From Aphanomyces cochlioides (Eukaryota > Oomycota > Saprolegniomycetes > Saprolegniales > Verrucalvaceae): DNA of 64,000 nt. A model generated the notes under the pieces. The model did not search any database. It was not told the DNA's origin and saw only the letters and a program-made list of their open reading frames with translations. Positions 59,501-64,000 of the stretch are shown here, piece by piece. The stretch covers positions 2,542,001 to 2,606,000 of the forward strand of contig JAHQRK010000003.1 in the NCBI GenBank assembly GCA_019828595.1, given 5' to 3'. Numbering within the stretch: the first letter of the stretch is position 1; each line of letters starts with the position of its first letter. The translations under genes were made by a program, and so were the position numbers.

Positions 59501-62500
59501 TGAGTCGGAAGAAATCCATAAAAGCACCCATGCGATGGGCTTCTCGAGCGAGTGAGGTTTCGCCGGCACCGTTTGCCAACTTGCCCTCAAACATGGAAAT
59601 TTGGGATAGCGCGACATCACGGCCTTTGCCACATTGCATAAATTCTACATGAGTCACCACACCACCACGTAAGGTCGAATTAAAACCAGCGAAGACATCT
59701 TCACTCAAGTTGATTCCTTTACTGGCTTTCGATACACCACCTCGCGTCAAGCACATTACTTTGTCAAATACGTCGGGATGTCCGTAATGCATACGGCAAT
59801 ACAATGGGTCGGCCAAGACACGTTGACTCAAAGTAACAAAGACCAATTCTTGCCATGATTTGAATTTGGAAAGTGAAGATGCGTTGCCCGTGAAAATATG
59901 CTCGCGCATGCCAATAATACTGACGGGTTTTCCTGAGGGATGTTGGTCGGCTGTAACGAGCAAGTTAGGCATCTTTAAGCATTCTTCAAAGTAATGTTGC
60001 TGATTCATGTCGATGGTTTGCAAAAATTCGCCACGAGTGAATGGTAGCGCATTGTTCTGATTTTCAGGTTTGCCTTCACCCAAAATTGGATCGCCAGGAA
60101 GTTCATACCGATACACTTCAGCAATATCATTGCCTTCCCATTTGATCAGAACCGAAGAATAAACGGTGGCGTCTCCCTTCTTGGCTGTGTCAACAAAGGC
60201 AACACGCAAATTGGGGTACGTTTGCAACAAGAAATCAATGTCCTTCGCTTGGGCTTTTCCTTCAGCTTTGTGCTTGCCATACACCTGGCACGCACAAATG
60301 TAGGAAAATTTCAGGCACACCATATCTTCCAATAACTGTTGCTTCACTTCGGCAGTTTTATCATGGGCAGATCCAATTTCCAACCAGTAGAGCATTTTGA
60401 TTGCATCTTCATACAACATCATGCCTTGTACAGTGCGCGCTAATGTTTGTCCACGGTATGATGCCCAAAGACGCAATTCAAGTGGGTGATCACGTCGAGC
60501 TTCTTCTTCGTTGAGCACACCAATGCGCTCGATGAAGTTTTCCCATTCAGCAGTGTGAATCGTAATCAAATACTTCAAAATTGTCAGATTCTTTCCCGCC
60601 TCTTCAACAGCACTGAAGATTGGGTGGTTCTCCAAAGGAGCATTCAGTTCTTCCAACGAGTAGAGCACACCTTCAGCATAAAATGGAGTCATGACAGAAA
60701 ATGATCGCATTTCCTTGACTGAGTTCAATTGAGGAATATCCATCATGAGAGACTTCATGAAGAAACCCAAACGACGTTTGGCCTCCGAGCAACGTGGCAT
60801 GGCATCAGATGTGTCCAAAGTCAAGAGCAACAAGGCACGAGTTGCATTCGCCATGGCCGTTTCGCTCGAACATAGGTTTACCATGCCCTCGGCAGCAGTC
60901 ACGTACCCATTTGTAGGAGAGCAAAAATGACTTGAGCTCAGCTTCTCGATAATAACTTGTTGACCTGAGCAAAACATTGTGATTGCATGTAGGAGCGCAT
61001 TGAAACGTTTAACAAACTCTTGAACCACTGGCATAGGGTGGCCTTTTGTACTCTGGGCATGAGCCAAAGGTGTTGTAGGTGGGGGTAGATCAAGAACAGC
61101 TTCGAGAAATTCCACAAGGGCATCACGGACATGATGAATGTGTTGAGTCTGGAATGTTTGCATGAACTTGTTTTGAGAAGCAATTTGTTCAATGATATCA
61201 AATGCTTCAAGGATGCTGGCATCGCGAGTGTCGAGCATGGTTTCTAAAACGAACAGAACCGCATTAAAGCATGATTTGACAGCCGAATTGCAGTCATGTA
61301 GCAAAAGCTCGACGCTCAATTCGGCGTCACGACCCGCTGACTTTTTGCGTTCAATTTTCACGACGCTCGCCATTGCTTCTTGAACTTTGCCAGCCGATAA
61401 AAACACCGGTTCGTAAATTTCTCCAGTGTGAGGAGCAATGTCATACTGCAAAATAGCTGCTTCCTTGTCGTCAAGTAGATCACCTTCACGGAAAAAATTG
61501 ATAACTTCGTTCCACACGACAACAAATCGAGCCATTAGCATAGATCGACGATGGCCATCCTCGGACGGAATGTGGTCCTGCGCGACCTAAAAACAACGTG
61601 AATGAAGTCAAGCAATTGAGCTTTACCGCGTACGCTGTGACGACTTTACTGTCAAATCGTTGAGGAATAAGTCGGAAGGCCTTGCTAATATCATGGAACC
61701 CATGATACTCACCAGTGTGCATTCGCACGCCCTTAAAAGCACCATACAATGCTTGGAAAATTGTAAAATAGATCTGTGTGTCGTAACAAAACACAAAGAG
61801 AACAGGTGCCCACAAAGCAAAGATGACTCCAGTGTTGCGCACAGAGACGACGTGAGTTTTATAGTCCAAATCCATGTTGTAGATGGCGAGGGAAGGAAGC
61901 ATAAGTGGTGAAATGAGCACCCAGTACGACACACAAGCCTTGCAAAGCCATAATACGAGCCAATAAGCAATGTACACCGATCGGTATGACCATGGTGGAG
62001 TCATGTTGCGTCCAACATAGCATGTGTCTCCTTCACGAATAAACTTTCCCCAGAACGTCTTGCGCACTACAGAAGGCGTAATTGCAGTGACAAGCAGGGT
62101 AATAACTCCAGGGCCAAGGAATACGGGACCAAGGAACTCAAATCTATCCAGCCAAGGATGAACCTTTGAGCTTGATCCTTCAAACATCATAAGAAGAAAA
62201 ATGGCCACAAACGTCCCATTCCACGCCAAACGAATCGTCAAAGCCGAGCCGTAAGTGAGGGTGGACGTAGGACGGGTCTCTGTCTTAGTCATCAAGAGGT
62301 GCCACGTCTGTGCAAGTTCCAATAAACCCTTGCAAACACTGAGGACAGCATGAGCAAGCACCAAGAAGACCAGAGCCAACTTCAAATCCAGTGTTGAGTA
62401 TGGCTTGACAACTTGACCCAAGGCACCAAACTGGGAAAATCCACTTTCACCACCCTTGGGGGAAATGGTCACACAATACTGCAGGACTGCCAAAATAAAG

Positions 62501-63402
62501 AGAAACATAAAGTTGAAGTGGAAGATGCGGTAGTAGTTGAGCACAAGAGTCAGAATACTGCGGTGCTCGTAATATGTCTTGCCGTGATTCTTGAGAACAT
62601 TGCCAACATTGTCAACAGGGACAGCTAGGCAACCTTCGCGCCAAAAAAACTCGTTGAAGTCATCGTAATTTCGAACCTTGGTATGTTCCAAATGTTTTCC
62701 CATTGAATCTTTCTTTTGCATGCCAGAACATTGAGTCCAGATGGGACGGATGACAAAATCCAAATACCATCGAGGGGGAAATGGTCGAGACACTTGCAAA
62801 TCAGAGTTAAGGAGCCCCATCATTTGATGATACAGGTAACAAATGCATTCAGGCATGTGGCGTGCATTTGCAGCTTCGCCCCAAATGCACAAATACAACA
62901 TGAGCTCCATGTGTAGGCGGTTCGTTAAACGGTTGTTTGTCTCACCAGCGTACCAAACGGGCTCAGTTTCCAGGAACTGGCACCACTCGACATAATTGGC
63001 AACAAGCTTTCGGTGGAGCAACGACACATGATCCACGCCAGCATTGGTTCGTTCCCGTGACTTGGCGTTTGCCAACAACAGCAAAGCATGTTCGCGTTGA
63101 TTGTCGACCGATCCAGGCTGGAATCCAAACTTAGCCAGCAGAATTTCACAGCAAAAATCAATTGATTTCTCGTCATTGTAATCGCCGGTGATATCTGCAC
63201 CACTTTGATCATGGCCGAGTGAGTTCATCACTTCAGGATCGTTCAAGTTGTCGCCCATAATATAATAGTTGCTGTCGCCGAGAATGTCCAAATGTTCCAA
63301 ACGTTCACGGAACGAGCTCGTCTGATGTTTCAACCCGCCATTCGATCTCTTCTGGTCACTTTCCAGGACAAAATAGTTGCTCTCGGCGCGAGGAAGCGCC
63401 AT
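56585..63402 (-). CDS. Beta-1,3-glucan synthase (GT48) fused to a C-terminal MFS-like transporter module
   Basis: Plasma-membrane enzyme that polymerises UDP-glucose into beta-1,3-glucan, the main oomycete wall polymer. Three exons (63402-61627, 61586-59418, 59371-56585) with introns of 40 and 46 nt, all phase 0, give 2243 residues. The N-terminus has the Fks1-type region (LMLYLCIWGEAANARHMPEC). The central catalytic region has LASYRGQTLARTVQGMM-like ASYRGQTLARTVQGMM, ALPFTRGEFLQTIDMNQQ, GIRGGVSKA-like LTRGGVSKASKGINLSEDVF, and MQCGKGRDVALSQISMFEGK. Many TM helices follow. After about residue 1750 comes a second membrane module with sugar-transporter marks: YYLGRRATIFCGG, LYCYEISTKDMRPKIM and LPESPYWVLARHGVQEAEAA. 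The cytosolic tail is Arg/Ser-rich. It may move substrate or be a decayed regulatory domain. Confidence 0.9.
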
Positions 63403-63468
63403 TGCACCTTTCTGTCTTTTCCCGACGCCGCGAAATATTCAATGGAACTTTGGGCAATCGTTCCAAGT

Positions 63469-63535
63469 TTATCCGGATACCGAGCTCATTGGCTCGCATT
63501 TTGTATATCACGCAATCTCCGGTATCCGGATATCC
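63469..63535. promoter_or_regulatory. ATCCGGAT motifs upstream of the glucan synthase
   Basis: TTTATCCGGATAC at 63469 and TCCGGTATCCGGATATCC at 63518-63535 lie 67-133 nt upstream of the ATG at 63402. An ATTGG box at about 63489 lies between them, so this promoter carries both element types. Confidence 0.55.
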
Positions 63536-63720
63536 ACACCTGTCCGTTTCAGAGAAAAAACGTGTTCTTTGCCAACGCACCATGCCCAAAGGTGTCGTCG
63601 GAAGGCAGAATCGTCTTGTCGAACTGCACGTTCATAACGTCGATTCCTCAGGGCTTCGACGACAATCTTAGTACGAGTTAATACAAACACTTTATTCCCG
63701 CATCTTTATCCGGCGCTGAA

Positions 63721-63808
63721 GAGGACTGACAGTCAATACTATCAGTTTTATCCGGACATTGCCAGAGGACTGACAGTCAATACTATCAGTTTTATCCGGA
63801 CATTGCCA
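63721..63808. repeat. 44-bp tandem duplication carrying a TATCCGGA motif
   Basis: A 44-bp unit beginning GAGGACTGACAGTC and containing TTTTATCCGGACATTGCC is present twice in direct tandem (63721-63764 and 63765-63808), identical by eye. It lies at the 3' end of the edge gene. Because 44 is not a multiple of 3, the duplication shifts that gene's frame within the repeat. Confidence 0.9.
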
Positions 63809-64000
63809 TCATATGGACCGCTAAATTTGTTCAAATTAATTAAATTATTCGAATTGTTTGGATGCGCATCTTGCCCAGACGCGATCTTCTTGCCATTGAC
63901 ATGACGAGCATGGTCTTCCATGGATTGGAAGGACAGCATGCAACCCAGTAGAACAATCACAACCAAAAAGATCTCAAGGTGGATGTTGTCAGAGGGTAGG
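63748..64000 (-). CDS. C-terminal part of an unknown gene cut by the right edge
   Basis: Minus-strand frame open from the window edge. A hydrophobic segment (IFLVVIVLLGCMLSFQ) is followed by a polar Asn-rich stretch (QDAHPNNSNNLINLN), ending MSG and TAA at 63748-63750. The last 20 or so codons run through the 44-bp duplication, so the true stop may differ. A membrane or secreted protein is likely; family unknown. Confidence 0.4.
   Translation of the reverse strand, partial: LPSDNIHLEIFLVVIVLLGCMLSFQSMEDHARHVNGKKIASGQDAHPNNSNNLINLNKFSGPYDGNVRIKLIVLTVSPLAMSG

Overview
The window looks like nuclear DNA of an oomycete, probably a saprolegnialean (Aphanomyces/Saprolegnia-like) water mould. I infer this from the gene content: a GPCR fused to a phosphatidylinositol phosphate kinase, a glucan synthase with a transporter-like C-terminus, and a nuclear protein with a domain I associate with stramenopiles. 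The architecture agrees: GT-AG introns of about 40-60 nt, short intergenic gaps and many tail-to-tail gene pairs. I see no tRNA, rRNA or CRISPR array and no intact transposon.

Layout: 1-3285, GPCR-PIPK (cut by the left edge) and a FabG-type reductase, both minus. 3979-7336, a coiled-coil gene that has grown by tandem duplication of exon+intron modules, including a 449-bp array. 7337-8881, degenerate non-genic sequence. 8882-16595, an unknown acidic protein, UBA1 (ubiquitin E1) and two unknown genes. 16849-25576, MTHFR, a Rieske protein, an F-box/WD40 protein, WDR83/MORG1 and TTC38. 25795-29898, a small candidate gene, a RING nuclear factor and an unknown multi-exon gene. 30524-43667, a dense housekeeping block: ADH5/formaldehyde dehydrogenase, RTF2, primase large subunit, TAF1B/Rrn7, FAM86-type eEF2 methyltransferase, eEF1B, TMEM198-like protein, OXA1/COX18 insertase, UTP11 and a MAP kinase with an N-terminal PH domain. 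43668-47690, a sparse stretch with small candidate genes. 47791-51114, prefoldin 3 and an NSUN2-type RNA methyltransferase. 52610-56555, two tandem PH + SnoaL-like paralogues. 56585-63402, a GT48 beta-1,3-glucan synthase fused to an MFS-like module. 63748-64000, the end of another gene.

Functionally the window is mostly growth and information machinery (replication, Pol I transcription, rRNA processing, RNA methylation, elongation, folding, ubiquitination), plus phosphoinositide/MAPK signalling and wall synthesis.

The most interesting non-coding signal is regulatory. The palindrome TTATCCGGATAA (core ATCCGGAT, at least 18 exact copies by eye) sits just upstream of many start codons and outside well-supported exons. 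A largely complementary set of genes carries CCAAT boxes, several of them as ATTGG-N20-CCAAT inverted pairs; UBA1 has three such pairs at a 62-bp period. All exon boundaries and identifications were made by hand from the sequence; no searches were run.
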